Program-made: the position numbers and the translations under genes
Shown here: piece after piece, positions 1-10,096 of the stretch
Position numbering within the stretch: the first letter of the stretch is position 1
Layout of the letters: the number at the start of each line of letters is the position of its first letter
Source: Saprospiraceae bacterium
Lineage (GTDB): Bacteria > Bacteroidota > Bacteroidia > Chitinophagales > Saprospiraceae
Direction: 5' to 3'
Length of the DNA: 64,000 bases
Assembly (NCBI GenBank): GCA_016711125.1
Contig: JADJTQ010000002.1
Coordinates: 744,001-808,000, forward strand
The notes under the pieces: model-generated
Seen by the model: only the letters and a program-made list of their open reading frames with translations
What the model was told of the DNA's origin: nothing
Databases searched by the model: none

Positions 1-2
1 AG

Positions 3-518
3 GAGGCAGCAAAAAAGACCTTTGAGGACGAATTATTAGACTATGCTGCTAAGGGTCATCAGGTAGAACGCTTGGATGACGCTGAAATTGAAGGTGCCCA
101 AACTTTCCAACTGAAGCTTACTAAAAAGACGGGAGATGAGCAGATCTACTATTTTGATCAAGAGAACTTTGTACCGATCATGATTCGAGTATTTGCCAAT
201 GCCGGACCGATGAAGGGAGCGGCCATTGAAACCTATCTCAGCGATTACGAAGAAGTGCAAGAACTGATGATCCCCCATTCCATCATGCAAAAAGTCAATG
301 GTCAGACATTTATGCAAGCCACCATGAAATCGATTGAATTAAATCCGGAAATCGACGACCAGATTTTTGCTTTTCCGGCCGTTCCGGAAAGTACTGAAGA
401 AAAAAAGATGAGTGAAGAGGTCCCGGTAAAAAAAGAAATGAAACCGGAAAAAAAAATGATGGACGATAAACCGGTGTTGATCGAAAAAAAGAAGAAAGAA
501 GATCCGAAGAAAAATTGA
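3..518 (+). CDS. C-terminal part of a LolA-like outer-membrane lipoprotein-sorting type protein (partial)
   Basis: The frame is already open at base 3, so the true start lies left of the window; about 171 residues are visible. The middle part alternates short hydrophobic strands with polar turns (for example YYFDQENFVP, then a strand ending IELNPEIDDQIFAFP). This is the pattern of the LolA/LolB-like half-barrel proteins that Bacteroidota annotate as outer membrane lipoprotein-sorting protein. The last 45 or so residues are almost only Lys, Glu, Pro and Met and look like a disordered charged tail, which is unusual for the fold. The next gene starts about 150 bases downstream on the same strand. 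The family assignment rests on pattern only, so the function is uncertain. Confidence 0.5.
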   Translation, partial: EAAKKTFEDELLDYAAKGHQVERLDDAEIEGAQTFQLKLTKKTGDEQIYYFDQENFVPIMIRVFANAGPMKGAAIETYLSDYEEVQELMIPHSIMQKVNGQTFMQATMKSIELNPEIDDQIFAFPAVPESTEEKKMSEEVPVKKEMKPEKKMMDDKPVLIEKKKKEDPKKN

Positions 519-664
519 CCCTCCATAGCTCAAGGTTGACCTTTCGCTGAAATTCGATTGTCTGCAACAAGCTCAGATTGACCTTGCATTTTGGGATTTT
601 GCCAGGCCTATTTAATGCCGTATTTTTTATGATCTGCAAATTAAAATTTGATAACATCGCACCG

Positions 665-3600
665 ATGAATTCAAAAAATATACTCCACCCTTTTTTTCTT
701 GCAATTACCTTATCTCCCTTTTTAAACCTCCACGCTCAGGATTCCATATCCATTTCTTTTGGAAACCTTTGGGCACGCAGCATTGGTCCTGCAGTCATGA
801 GCGGCCGGATTTCGACCATTGATGGGGTACACAAAACTCCGGAAATATTTTACGTTGGTGCTGCCAATGGAGGCATCTGGAAAACGATCAGTGGCGGAGC
901 GTCCTTTGATCCTGTTTTTGACGACCACATCCAATCCATTGGTGATATCCGCATCGATCAATCACACCCGGATACAGTTTGGGTAGGTACCGGAGAGCCT
1001 TGGGTGCGTAATTCGGTATCCATCGGCGATGGCATTTACCTCACGAGAAATGGGGGCAAGACCTGGACTCATATGGGTTTGGGAAATACAGAACGTATTT
1101 CCAAAGTATTGGTCCATCCTCGCAATTCAGCTATCATTTATTCCGCAGTCCTGGGTCATCTCTGGAATGCTAATGAAGAAAGAGGGGTTTTCAAAACAGA
1201 AGACTTTGGAACCAGTTGGCAATTGGTCAAATTTGTTGACGAGAATTCGGGCTGTGCAGACCTGACCATGCACCCAACCCATCCGGATACGCTAATCGCC
1301 TCTTTTTGGGATCATCGAAGGTCACCGGATTTCTTCCGAAGCGGTGGTCCGGGAAGTGGTTTGCATAAGACACATGACGGAGGAAAGACCTGGCATGAAA
1401 TCACTCAGGGTTTGCCGGATGGCCAGCTTGGCCGGATGGCTGTCGAGTATGCTCCGTCTGATCCTAATGTAGTATATCTGACTGTTGAATGTGAAAAGAA
1501 GGAAGAGAAAGGATTCTACAAGTCAACCGATGGTGGTGAGTCATTCAGGTTCATAAATGGCGATTTTGGCAGTACAGTTAGGCCATTTTATTTCGCCCGG
1601 CTTACGGTCGATCCAAACAACTCGGAGAAGGTTTACAAATGTGGACTTGATCTTACCATTACGGAAAATGGCGGTGAAGCTTTCCGTACCGTAAGTAGCG
1701 GTGTGCACTCGGATATTCATGCCATCTGGGTACCCAAAGGCCAGCCTAAGTATGTGATTATTGGCACTGATGGCGGGGGTTATCGCTCACTGGATGGTGG
1801 GTTTCTGTTTGAAATGTTTATGAATCTACCGCTTTCACAATTTTATCATGTGAGTGTAGATGATGATGTACCTTTTAATGTTTATGGCGGGTTGCAGGAC
1901 AATGGATCATGGTATGCACCATCTAGTGCGGCCGGTGGAGTTGAGAATAGCGATTGGTTGGTTTCTAATTGGGGAGACGGGTTTTATTCGTTTCGCCACC
2001 CGACCGATCCCAACATTATTTATTCGGAGTCGCAGGGAGGGAATATCGTGCGTCATGATAGACGTGACGGCCAGTCGAAAGATATCAAGCCACTACCGCG
2101 AGAAGGAGATGCTAAGTTTCGTTTTAACTGGAATGCCCCTATTCATTTAAGTAAACACAATCCGGATCGTTTATACTTTGGTGCTCAATACTTGTTTAAG
2201 TCTGACAACCGGGGTGACTCATGGCAAAAGATCTCACCCGACCTGACTACAAACGACACCAGCCGGCAACGGCAGGCCAGATCAGGAGGCCTTTCAATTG
2301 ACAATAGTACAGCCGAAAATAATACAACCATCTATACCATTGGGGAGTCTCCGCTCAATGATCGAGTCATCTGGGTCGGTACCGACGATGGCCTGCTCCA
2401 ATTGACAAGAGATGGCGGTCAAAATTGGACCAATGTAACACCCAAGATTCCTGGGCTCCCGAGATTTACCTGGTGTAGTTATATTGAGCCCAGCAATCAC
2501 ATTGAAGGTGTGGCTTTCGTCACTTTTGATGGACACAAACAAGGTGACAAGGAGACTTATGTCTACAAGACCATGGACTTTGGTCAGTCATGGATTCGCT
2601 TTTCAAGTGGCCATATTAATGGATATGCTCATGTGATCAAACAAGATCTGGTCAACGATCAATTATTGTTTTTAGGCACCGAATTTGGCCTTTACATTAG
2701 CCTGGATGGAGGTCTCTCCTGGAAGCAATTTGCTAACAACCTGCCGGGCGTAGCAGTAAGAGCTATGGCCATCCATCCTCGGGATCATTCCCTGGTCATT
2801 GCTACCCACGGGCGCGGTATTTACATCCTAGATGATCTTACCCCATTGCGCCTCATCACCACTGAGATCCTGGAAAGTTCATTGGCTTTTCTGGACTTGC
2901 CTCCTTCGGTTATCCGTTTGCCAAAAAGTGGTCGTCCCTTTGGGGGCGCAGGCAACTTTATCGGAGAAAACCCAAGTCTTTCAGCTTTAATCGCTTACTA
3001 TATGCAGAAGAGACACACTTTTGGAAAGATGTCTCTTGAGGTTTTTGATGAGGAAGGTCAATTGATTAAAGAATTGCCGGCGGGAAAAAGCGGAGGCATT
3101 AATATTGTGGAGCTACCTTTGCGGTTGCCCCCTCCTAAAGCTGCACCAACGAAGAACCGCATGGCTCTGGCAGGTTCGCTCATCACTCCGGCGTTGCTGG
3201 AAGGCAATTACCAGGTGAAAATCACCAAGGGGAAAGAAACATTTGTCCAGAAGATCACTCTGGCTCCAGATCAGGAAAGCATCTATCCAGAGGCTGACCG
3301 AACTCTGCAACAAAAGACATTAAAAATTCTTTATGACCTGACCAATGAATTGGGTTATATCTATTTTGCACTGGAGGATATGCATAAGAAAGCGTCGGTA
3401 AGTACCGTTGATCATACTCCCCTAAAAGCAGAATTGCTCAATTTTGCCAAAGAGGCAGAGAAATACAAAGATTCACTGGTTTCTTTGGAAGGTGATTTTT
3501 ATGTGGCAGAAGGTGAAGAGGCAATCCGGGAAGAGATCTCACATCTCTATTATAGTATCAGCCGTTATCCGGGTAAGCCATCACAACAACAAATTCGGAA

Positions 3601-3688
3601 GACCCAGATTTGCAAAATCAATTTGGCAAGGTCAAAGGACGTTTTGATGAATTTGAAAATGAAGCAAAATCGATCAATGAAAAATTAA
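665..3688 (+). CDS. Secreted VPS10/sortilin-like BNR-repeat (beta-propeller) protein
   Basis: A protein of about 1007 residues. The ATG at 665 is chosen over upstream in-frame starts because it gives a clean signal peptide (residues 1-25, ending LNLHAQ). Many BNR/Asp-box motifs follow, including RNGGKTW, HDGGKTW, TDGGESF, RDGGQNW and LDGGLSW, which mark two beta-propellers of the VPS10/sortilin or photosystem-stability-factor type. The segment HGRGIYILDD closes the propeller part near residue 720, as in the large group annotated as glycosyl hydrolase or WD40/YVTN/BNR-like proteins. About 250 further residues include helical stretches near the end. No catalytic residues can be assigned, so calling it a hydrolase would be unsafe. 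It is probably exported and acts outside the cytoplasm. It stands alone, convergent with the next gene. Confidence 0.85.
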   Translation: MNSKNILHPFFLAITLSPFLNLHAQDSISISFGNLWARSIGPAVMSGRISTIDGVHKTPEIFYVGAANGGIWKTISGGASFDPVFDDHIQSIGDIRIDQSHPDTVWVGTGEPWVRNSVSIGDGIYLTRNGGKTWTHMGLGNTERISKVLVHPRNSAIIYSAVLGHLWNANEERGVFKTEDFGTSWQLVKFVDENSGCADLTMHPTHPDTLIASFWDHRRSPDFFRSGGPGSGLHKTHDGGKTWHEITQGLPDGQLGRMAVEYAPSDPNVVYLTVECEKKEEKGFYKSTDGGESFRFINGDFGSTVRPFYFARLTVDPNNSEKVYKCGLDLTITENGGEAFRTVSSGVHSDIHAIWVPKGQPKYVIIGTDGGGYRSLDGGFLFEMFMNLPLSQFYHVSVDDDVPFNVYGGLQDNGSWYAPSSAAGGVENSDWLVSNWGDGFYSFRHPTDPNIIYSESQGGNIVRHDRRDGQSKDIKPLPREGDAKFRFNWNAPIHLSKHNPDRLYFGAQYLFKSDNRGDSWQKISPDLTTNDTSRQRQARSGGLSIDNSTAENNTTIYTIGESPLNDRVIWVGTDDGLLQLTRDGGQNWTNVTPKIPGLPRFTWCSYIEPSNHIEGVAFVTFDGHKQGDKETYVYKTMDFGQSWIRFSSGHINGYAHVIKQDLVNDQLLFLGTEFGLYISLDGGLSWKQFANNLPGVAVRAMAIHPRDHSLVIATHGRGIYILDDLTPLRLITTEILESSLAFLDLPPSVIRLPKSGRPFGGAGNFIGENPSLSALIAYYMQKRHTFGKMSLEVFDEEGQLIKELPAGKSGGINIVELPLRLPPPKAAPTKNRMALAGSLITPALLEGNYQVKITKGKETFVQKITLAPDQESIYPEADRTLQQKTLKILYDLTNELGYIYFALEDMHKKASVSTVDHTPLKAELLNFAKEAEKYKDSLVSLEGDFYVAEGEEAIREEISHLYYSISRYPGKPSQQQIRKTQICKINLARSKDVLMNLKMKQNRSMKN

Positions 3689-3827
3689 CTGAGAATAAAA
3701 TATTACAAATCTCGTGGAGAAGCAAGGAAGAGTATCTAAGGTAGAAATAAGTTGGAAACTATTGTGTTAGAAAACAAATTCAATTTCCAGGTTACTCACC
3801 AGGCTAATTGAAAATCAACTTGTGCTG

Positions 3828-5694
3828 CTAGGTTTTATTTTCAACCAAAACAATTTGAGCCTGGTCTGTTTTTTGAATCGTTCTTAAAAATAGACGAAGA
3901 TCGTTGTACATCTCTTTCGGATGTTTGTCCTTAAATATTTGCAATTTTCGATAATAGACGATTTGATTATTTTCTAATTTTATCTCCATGCTGTATTGAC
4001 CAAATTGATTCTGAAGATTTATGGTTGGTGGCATTGCTTCGATTTTATAGTGAACCGATAATTTGATAACAATCGAATCAATTTCATAAGTTGGTTCATC
4101 GATCACCAGTGGTTGCTGGCGATCTTGATCTTCAGGCAATTGGATATTCCACTTGGTAAATAAATTTGGATTGAAAAAAATACGAGTTCCACTGGTCTGG
4201 CCATAACGGGGCACATTAAAATTTACTTTTTCAGAGATGACCGGATGCTGATCCTTCCGATATTCGTAACCGATCTCTATGAGATTAATCGAGGGTATAT
4301 TTATCTTTCTTAGAAAGGCAGTACGTTGATCATCTTTGTTGAGCAATTGGTTTTCAACGACCTCCTCTGATGCAACACTGGTATATGTCTTTTCGAAATT
4401 TCCATCCAGTGATCCTTCATGATTTAATTTATAGCTACCCAGTGTTTTTTGCAAATAGTCATCCATCTGGTAATTGGTAGTTTTAATCAGATAACCGCCA
4501 TTCTCATTTACCAAAAGAGCATTGCGATTGCCGGTAAAGGAGCCCAGATACCCATACGGATTTTTTTGGCTGGTGCATTCCAGAAAGATGGTATCTTCTC
4601 CTGTCGGGACGGTAAGAATCACATGATTTGCCTGAAAGCTATTAGGAAAATCAGTAAACGTAAATGAGCCCTCATTTCTTCCGGCACCAATCACCGTATA
4701 GTGGGCCGGTATGCCGGCGGCCTGCAATATGACACGCATATAATTACTCAAGGCTTTGCAGTCGCCATAACCAAGGTCGGCTACACTTTGGGCCGGCATA
4801 GGTTGATATCCCCCAATGCCCAGTTGGATACTTACATACCGGGTTTTCGATTGCATATATTCATAAAGCACCTTGATCTTATCCTCGATATTTTGCTGAT
4901 TGCCAGCGATCGATTTTATTTGTGCGATCTCGCGTTCACCCAAAGAAGACCGGGTCTCTAATAGGGAATAGAGCCAATGACCGAAGGTGCTCCAACTCTG
5001 CATGCTACCGGGGTGCCCATCATATTCAAATTCGTTGGCGGCCAGAAAGATAACCGGTAATATCTGATCCTGGTCAGGGCTAAATACTTCCTGCTTAACG
5101 GGAATCAAATCATTGAACCTCCATGAATAGCGCATTGCATCTTCGATCTCACTAATGTGAGGTAGCGAATCTTTAAAATTGGCTTTATACCGCAGGCCGA
5201 GGGCTTGGGGAACCTCTACCGTAAAAGAGCTATTAATCAGGTCGACGTCAAAAGCAGGCAATGGTGAGAAGGAAGGGTAATGAAACAGTCCTTGATACTC
5301 GACTTCATACTCGTAGGAGACTGTGTACGGATAAGTGGTTGGGTTTATGTCAAAATATTTAACCCGGTTGTCGTCGAAAATGGTCCCTCCCGCAGTTATG
5401 CTCTGATCCTGGATGTCACTATTTTTAAATTTGATGATCTTTCCAGCGGCATCGACAACAGTGCCATCAAATGATTTAACCTTAATAAATTTATCATAGA
5501 AAACGATCGGTGTTGCCAGCCAATTGCCTTCCTTTATGAACCTTTACCTTTTTTCTAACCTTTTCAACCGCTTTGCTTTTACTTGAAACAATAAACGATA
5601 CTTCATAGTTCTGCACGGTAGCCAGCGGTGACTGCCCCGTAGTGGACGATATATTAAATATTAGAAATAAAAAGACCCAAACCCACGACTTCAT
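3828..5694 (-). CDS. DUF3857/transglutaminase-like secreted protein, catalytic triad kept, one frameshift
   Basis: Starts at 5694 with a signal peptide (MKSWVWVFLFLIFNISSTTGQ) directly against the stop of the upstream gene. The frame changes at about 5528-5535; joining the two frames gives KVHKEGNWLATPIVFYDKF and a product of about 621 residues, consistent with one extra base. The N-terminal half is the DUF3857 beta-sandwich domain. A transglutaminase core follows with GYGDCKALSNYM (Cys), QANHVIL (His) and an acidic residue in FLECTSQKNPYG, the arrangement of an active cysteine fold. The C-terminal part is DUF3858-like. Substrate and reaction are unknown; this family is common in Bacteroidota next to outer-membrane and secretion genes. 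It probably forms one operon with the upstream paralogue, whose core lacks the cysteine. Being exported, it likely works in the periplasm. Confidence 0.8.
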
Positions 5695-7739
5695 CTAGGC
5701 TTTTTTTAAGACGATTTGTTCCGCCTGTTTTTTTACGACCAAATCATAAAAATTCTTTAAGTCGGCATAGTGCTCGGCGGTAAAAATTATCTTGTTTATT
5801 TTCATTTGACTCCTGATGGATATGATATTGCCAACTGAGGTAGCTGAATAAACGTATTCGGCTGCCCTTTCAGGCAGCACAATACTTATTTCTTCTGGTA
5901 GACTTTCCACGATATAACCTTCGGGCAGATTAATTTTTGCGTAGTAGAAATCATCTGATTTTACGCCATAGTCAACCGGATAATCTCTTTTTTCCAATTT
6001 AAAAGGATTGGATTTCATACTATCGAAAAACAATGGATTAAAATAGATCATTTCTCCTGCACTGGTATAACCGTCTTCGAGAGTTATTTCGCAGACGGTA
6101 GAAGGAGATTCACCGATGGCTTCCATTTTATCAAAAGCGACCGACTGAATTTGAAGACCTGACACTTTATCCTGCATTTCTTTTTTGAAATTAGTAGTGC
6201 CGTCTTCACGCAAATATTGATTTCGGAATGTGAAAGCGGCCTGATCATAATACATGTAGGTGTGTTTTCCACTGACTTGCTGCTCATTTAAATCGAAGTG
6301 GTATTCAGCAATGGTTTTTTTCTTTTCGGGGCTACTGATTAGATCAACCCACTGACCCCCTGATTCATTGATCAGCCTACCGCTGCCGTTTAAACATCGG
6401 AACGGTAAAATGCCTAGTGGAGCCAGGCGTGCTGTGGCATCAATAAGTAAGGGCTGGCCTCCTGCTTTTACTGCCGCAATGACGTAGTTGAAGCTGGTGA
6501 TTGTAGGACTGGTAGGAAACACCATACCATGATCACGGGTACTTACCGTGACGGGATGGGCAGTCAAACCTGCTTCTTTGAGCATGGCAATCATTAACAA
6601 ATTGATGTCAGCGCTATTGCCAGTGCCATTTTCATAGGTTGATTTCAGACTAGTGGAAGTAAAAAGTGATTTTTTTTCATTCCACTTAACTTTATTAAGT
6701 ACGTGTTGATAGATATGGGCAATTTTTTGTTCGTCTGTTTGTGCATCGGCTATGGCGATGGGAAGGACAGATTTTAGGAATCCGGTTTTATCCAGCGCTC
6801 CACCGAAGTCACTCGACTCCATGAGTTTTCGATTGATATCTTCCCAACTGGTGGTGAAGTTTTCGGCGGCTGAATTGGGAAATTTCGTGTATGCTAGTTC
6901 GAAAGTTATCGCAGTTTTAAAATTGTCGGGATCGGTGAGATAAGGTTCTTCTTTAAATGCCGGAACATCCTTTGCCATCCATTTTTCGATACTTTCCGTA
7001 AAGTTGATTGCAGATGTGGCTTGGGTGCGGTCAGGACCTCCAAGATAACTACCTCGCTCATTGTATACGCGACCGGCAATAGCTGCTAGTCGTGAGGTAA
7101 TCTGATGATCAGTAATTGGGAAATAGCCCTTCACATTTTTATTGTAGTGGAGATATTCTGGTACCATGGTCGTGTACTCACTATAGACAACCGGAATACT
7201 TTTTTGGAAAGTCCAGCTTTGCAGGTTAAAGATAAAGGGGGAACTAACTTTATACGATATTTCAAACACAGTACCTTCCCGTACATCCGGCATGGTGATT
7301 TTTAATTGCTTCCAATGTTCGCTGGTCTCCTTTGTGAAAATGGATTCTTTGGTCAGTTTTGTTTTTTCTATTTTACCATCGACCATATTGTAGCTAAAAC
7401 CTTTGATATCGATGACATCTTCTTCGATTTTATCACCCACATATTGAGGATGAAAAAGTCGGCCCAATCGTAGCCCTCCTGAGTAAAGATTCTTACCAAT
7501 ATTCTACGCTCAAATAAAAGCTCGATTCCATATTTAGGATGATCAAAATTAAAGTGCGATGATCCGATGTCAGAAACTATGATGGCAGAGGCAGCAGTAT
7601 CTTTGTCGTATCTGGTCATCTTCAAGGCCTCACTGATATCATCGTCTTTGACAGCATGAGCTACATATGGCGTGGCTAAAGATGTGAACATAATTAGACA
7701 CAAAACCGTGGATAACTTTAGTATCGCTTCTGTGTTCAT
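5695..7739 (-). CDS. DUF3857/transglutaminase-like secreted protein, non-catalytic core, one frameshift
   Basis: The ATG at 7739 is preferred because it opens a signal peptide (MNTEAILKLSTVLCLIMFTS...AHA). The frame changes at a T run of the coding strand (plus-strand A run 7453-7457). Restoring one T joins EGYDWADFF to HPQYVGDKIEEDV and gives about 681 residues. DUF3857 comes first, then a transglutaminase-like region in which the usual Cys motif reads GNSADINLLMIAML. The cysteine is Ser and the His position reads SFNYVIAAV, so catalysis is unlikely although the Asp motif (LLIDATARLAP) is kept. The stop abuts the start of the downstream catalytic paralogue, which suggests co-expression as an active/inactive pair. 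The family is well recognised; its biological role is not. Confidence 0.8.
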
Positions 7740-7899
7740 TAGACGTAATTTAATATGCACTAACATGAGAATCTCAACTATCGTTCCAATTATTAGAAGG
7801 ATCACTAACTACTGAAATCTGAAACGTAAGCCAATCAGATTGTTGATATTATATATGCCGGAAAGCTGATGATTTGCAACTTTACTTATTTTAGAGACC

Positions 7900-10011
7900 A
7901 TGTTACGACAGATCAGAACTTTACCCCTTTTTTCATCGATAATATTTGGCCTATGCTGTAATATTGGCGGACCGAAAAATTTGGAAGTAGCCACCACCGT
8001 CGAGGAGTTGTGGAATCAATACCCTGACCGGGCACGGACCCTCCTGAAAGCATTTGATCATTCATCTAATATCGGATTGAAGATTGACAAAACCCTAGCC
8101 CTTGGTGACACCATTGAAGCTTGTCGACAGATCGTAGACTATTACCAGACCCAACATCGTGATTGGGTGATCGGCACGCTGGACACTGCAGATCGGGAAG
8201 TGGCTCTCGCAACGGCTGGCAGATTGCTGAATGACACAGTCGAGTTAGACGGAAAAATTGAACTGATTCCTAAAAACGATGTAGGTGGTTGGCAATGGAG
8301 TTTTAATGGCACCGTCCCTGATGACGAGATCGGCTATTCCTTGAATGGGCATAAATATTTGCCGGTGCTCTATTTTGCCCACCAGAAAAAAGGAGGTGAC
8401 CCTCTGGTCAGGAAATTTGACCGGATCATGAGTGATTGGATTATCCAGCATCCTTTGCCAGGCGTTGGTGATTCTATCTACTTGGTTTTAGACAGTACAT
8501 CCTCGATTGACTGGCGCGACATCGGTGAGGTAGAGTGGCGCACATTAGAAACAGGCAACCGCTTAGGCGCCTCCTGGGCAGCCTTATTTTACGCTTTTCA
8601 ACCTGAAGAAAGCTTTAGTGACGCCACCCGGTTGCTGATGCTTTCCAGTCTGGTCGACCAAGCTAATTACTTGCATCGATATCACAAGTCTAAACATAAC
8701 TGGACAACCATGGAAATGAATGGTCTGGCGCTGACCGGGCTGGCATTTCCGGAATTTCGACAAGCGGAAGCATGGACCGCCTATGCACTTCAAGTGATGG
8801 ATGATGAGATAAATCGTCAGGTGTATCCCGATGGAGTGCAAACAGAAATCTCCTCCAAAACACAGTGGGTGGCGTTACACCGATTTGAGTCAGTTGCAGA
8901 CCATTTTGCAAAGGCTAATCGACCGGTATCCGGGGCTTACATGCAGAAGATTGAAGATATGTATCATTATCTGGCATATAGCATGCGTCCGGATGGGCAT
9001 CAGCCCTTGAATAATGACTCCGATCGTGAAGATTTAAGACCTCGGGTCCTGGCAGCTGCTGAGCGTTTTGATAGACCCGATTGGTTGTGGATCGCCAGCA
9101 ACGGGGCGGAAGGTCTTGAGCCTTCACAAGCTCCTTGTGTAGTTTTTCCCTGGGGAGGTATGTGCATCATTCGCAGTGGCTGGGACTCGCTTGCCCATTG
9201 GTCTTTTTTCGATATTGGGCCCTACGGCACCGGCCATCAGCACCGTGATGCCTTGCATATTTCTATCTCTGCTTTTGGGAGAGATCTTTTGGTCGATGGA
9301 GGTCGCTATACTCATCAGGACTATTTCAGTTTCGACCCGGCTACCTGGAGAGGTTATTTTCGCAGTTCGTTCTCGCATAACGTCATATTGATCGATGGCC
9401 ATGGGCAAAAGGCAGGTCCGCTTGTTGCTGAAAAACCACTGGTGGAACACAGTGATTATCTTGACACGGATCAATATTTTTATGCCCGGGGTGCCTTTAT
9501 AGATGGTTTTGAAGGTGTGGAAGGAGCAGTAGCACACCGGCGATCACTGTTTTATTTGAAAAACAAATATTGGCTTGTCATTGATCAGATCGATGCGGAT
9601 CGTCCCCATTCGATTGAAGTTCTATGGCATTTTGCTCCCGATTGCCAGATCATGATTGAGGGCCTGGAGGCATTGACCACCAATTCCGACAAAGGCAATC
9701 TGCGATTAGTGCCGCTTGGAGAGAATGATTGGCATACAGAGATCATTGAAGGCCGAAGCGAACCCACCATTCAAGGTTGGTATAGTAAAGACTATGGCCA
9801 AAAAGTACCTAACGCCACGGTGCAGTATTCAAAAATAATTGACCAATCAACCATTTTTGCTTGGCTCCTAATTGCGGATCAAGGTCTGGTACCAAAAGTG
9901 GAGGCAAATTTGCTCCTGCAAAAAGAGATGATTGTTTTTGAAACTGAAGAAGGAAGGATTGATCTGCCAATTGACGGTAATCCTTCAGCAATCAGACTAA
10001 TGATGAAGTAG
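7900..10011 (+). CDS. Heparinase II/III family protein (probable polysaccharide lyase)
   Basis: A 703-residue protein with a hydrophobic N-terminus (FSSIIFGLCCNIGG) that looks like a signal or atypical lipoprotein leader. Residues about 100-400 form the all-alpha toroid typical of alginate/heparin lyases. The C-terminal half is the heparinase II/III beta-sandwich, with the characteristic segment GPYGTGHQHRDALH followed by DGGRYTHQDYF and RSSFSHNVILIDG. Family members cleave uronic-acid-containing polysaccharides by beta-elimination outside the cytoplasm or in the periplasm. The substrate cannot be read from sequence. It is divergent from the DUF3857 pair across a 160-base gap and is followed by a PQQ-type sugar dehydrogenase in the same direction, which fits a carbohydrate-use locus. 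No SusC/SusD pair is in the window. Confidence 0.85.
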   Translation: MLRQIRTLPLFSSIIFGLCCNIGGPKNLEVATTVEELWNQYPDRARTLLKAFDHSSNIGLKIDKTLALGDTIEACRQIVDYYQTQHRDWVIGTLDTADREVALATAGRLLNDTVELDGKIELIPKNDVGGWQWSFNGTVPDDEIGYSLNGHKYLPVLYFAHQKKGGDPLVRKFDRIMSDWIIQHPLPGVGDSIYLVLDSTSSIDWRDIGEVEWRTLETGNRLGASWAALFYAFQPEESFSDATRLLMLSSLVDQANYLHRYHKSKHNWTTMEMNGLALTGLAFPEFRQAEAWTAYALQVMDDEINRQVYPDGVQTEISSKTQWVALHRFESVADHFAKANRPVSGAYMQKIEDMYHYLAYSMRPDGHQPLNNDSDREDLRPRVLAAAERFDRPDWLWIASNGAEGLEPSQAPCVVFPWGGMCIIRSGWDSLAHWSFFDIGPYGTGHQHRDALHISISAFGRDLLVDGGRYTHQDYFSFDPATWRGYFRSSFSHNVILIDGHGQKAGPLVAEKPLVEHSDYLDTDQYFYARGAFIDGFEGVEGAVAHRRSLFYLKNKYWLVIDQIDADRPHSIEVLWHFAPDCQIMIEGLEALTTNSDKGNLRLVPLGENDWHTEIIEGRSEPTIQGWYSKDYGQKVPNATVQYSKIIDQSTIFAWLLIADQGLVPKVEANLLLQKEMIVFETEEGRIDLPIDGNPSAIRLMMK

Positions 10012-10096
10012 TAGCTCCAAAAGCGAGGCGCAATATCGATTGATATTTCTTATTTTCCCGCCTTTTTTTAAAACCAAGCTAGCTGTTTTAGATGTT

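Noticed and set aside
665..3688. Assigning a sialidase or glycosidase activity to the BNR-repeat protein
   Set aside because: Asp-box repeats mark the propeller fold only; I see no catalytic residues to support an enzyme call.
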